From Pseudomonadota bacterium (lineage in GTDB: Bacteria; Pseudomonadota; Gammaproteobacteria; Xanthomonadales; Rhodanobacteraceae), in contig JAFEEK010000180.1 of NCBI GenBank assembly GCA_018241165.1, positions 1 through 5,298 on the forward strand: 5,298 nucleotides of DNA. Reading direction: 5' to 3'. The translations under genes and the position numbers were made by a program. Below the pieces are notes generated by a model, which saw nothing but the letters and a program-made list of their open reading frames with translations, did no database searches and was not told where the DNA came from. Shown here piece by piece: positions 4,891 to 5,298 of this stretch (positions are counted from its first letter, which is position 1; each line of letters begins with the position of its first letter).

Positions 4891-5298
4891 TCAGTCTTCT
4901 TCGACCTTCGGCTTGTACGCATCCGCCAATTGCTTCTGCACCTGCGCCGGCACCGCGTCGTAGTGGCTGAACTCGATTGCGTAACGGCCTTTGCCGCCGG
5001 TCATCGCCTTCAGCTCGGTCTGGTAATCGGTGACTTCCGCCAACGGGACTTGCGCCTTGATCACGATTTCGCCGCCACGCAGTGAATCGGTGCCGCTGAT
5101 GCGCGCGCGCTTGCCGGCGAGGCCGCCGGTGACGTCGCCCATGTAGGCATCGGGCACGAACACGTCGAGATTGACGATGGGCTCGAGCACCTGCGGCTTG
5201 GCCTTGGCGATCGCTTCCAGGAACGCCTTCTTGCCGGCGCTGACGAAGGCGACTTCCTTGGAATCGACCGGATGGTACTTGCCGTCGTAGACGATGAC
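4891..5298 (-). CDS. EF-G family GTPase, C-terminal part (domain IV end and domain V)
   Basis: Only the last 135 residues are in the window; the gene continues past 5298 and stops with TGA at 4893-4891. EF-G proteins are cytosolic GTPases that drive ribosomal translocation or, as paralogs, recycling. The visible part runs D-S-K-E-V-A-F (domain IV end), then A-K-P-Q-V-L-E-P-I-V-N and domain V with M-G-D-V-T-G-G-L, K-R-A-R-I-S-G-T-D, A-Q-V-P-L-A-E-V, M-T-G-G-K-G-R-Y and E-F-S-H-Y-D-A-V-P. The D-G-K-Y-H-P-V-D-S-K-E and Y-D-A-V-P-A-Q-V-Q-K-Q-L forms look more like the EF-G-like paralog (often annotated fusA2 or simply elongation factor G) than canonical FusA. Canonical fusA normally lies in the str operon with rpsL-rpsG-tuf, which also points to a paralog. 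The GTPase domain is not visible, so the paralog call is moderate. No clear terminator separates it from the convergent gene. Confidence 0.9.
   Translation of the reverse strand, partial: VIVYDGKYHPVDSKEVAFVSAGKKAFLEAIAKAKPQVLEPIVNLDVFVPDAYMGDVTGGLAGKRARISGTDSLRGGEIVIKAQVPLAEVTDYQTELKAMTGGKGRYAIEFSHYDAVPAQVQKQLADAYKPKVEED

Overview
The window is a conserved housekeeping region from a GC-rich gammaproteobacterium. It most resembles the Xanthomonadales/Lysobacterales (Xanthomonas, Rhodanobacteraceae-like). This placement rests on remembered similarity of S4, RpoA, L17, DsbB and class II DAHP synthase to proteins of that order, plus the high GC content. It is not based on a search.

Layout. Positions 1-2770 on the plus strand are the distal end of the ribosomal alpha operon: rpsK (first few codons missing), rpsD, rpoA and rplQ. 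The block ends in a strong intrinsic terminator at 2793-2828. Next on the same strand are dsbB (2884-3402), an inner-membrane quinone-linked disulfide oxidoreductase, and a class II DAHP synthase (3471-4862), the first enzyme of the shikimate pathway. Converging on it from the minus strand is the C-terminal end of an EF-G-family GTPase (4891-5298), cut by the window edge.

How the genes relate. rpsK, rpsD and rplQ encode structural proteins of the 30S and 50S subunits, and rpoA encodes the RNA polymerase assembly platform. Their co-transcription is the classic coupling of transcription and translation capacity. dsbB and the DAHP synthase gene are separate transcription units by context, and share no obvious pathway with the operon or each other.

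The main anomaly is in rpoA. The reading frame is intact and full length (332 codons) except that codon 32, the conserved Glu of the E-P-L-E-R-G-F-G motif, reads TAA. One G-to-T change would explain it. A sequencing, assembly or strain-level error is the likeliest cause because rpoA is essential. A real nonsense codon bypassed by suppression cannot be excluded. The second notable feature is that the three spacers inside the operon are fairly long (69, 134 and 164 nt) and each holds inverted repeats, some mutually exclusive. The last also has an AT-rich promoter-like patch before rplQ. I see no mobile element, CRISPR array, tRNA, rRNA or clearly undescribed system.
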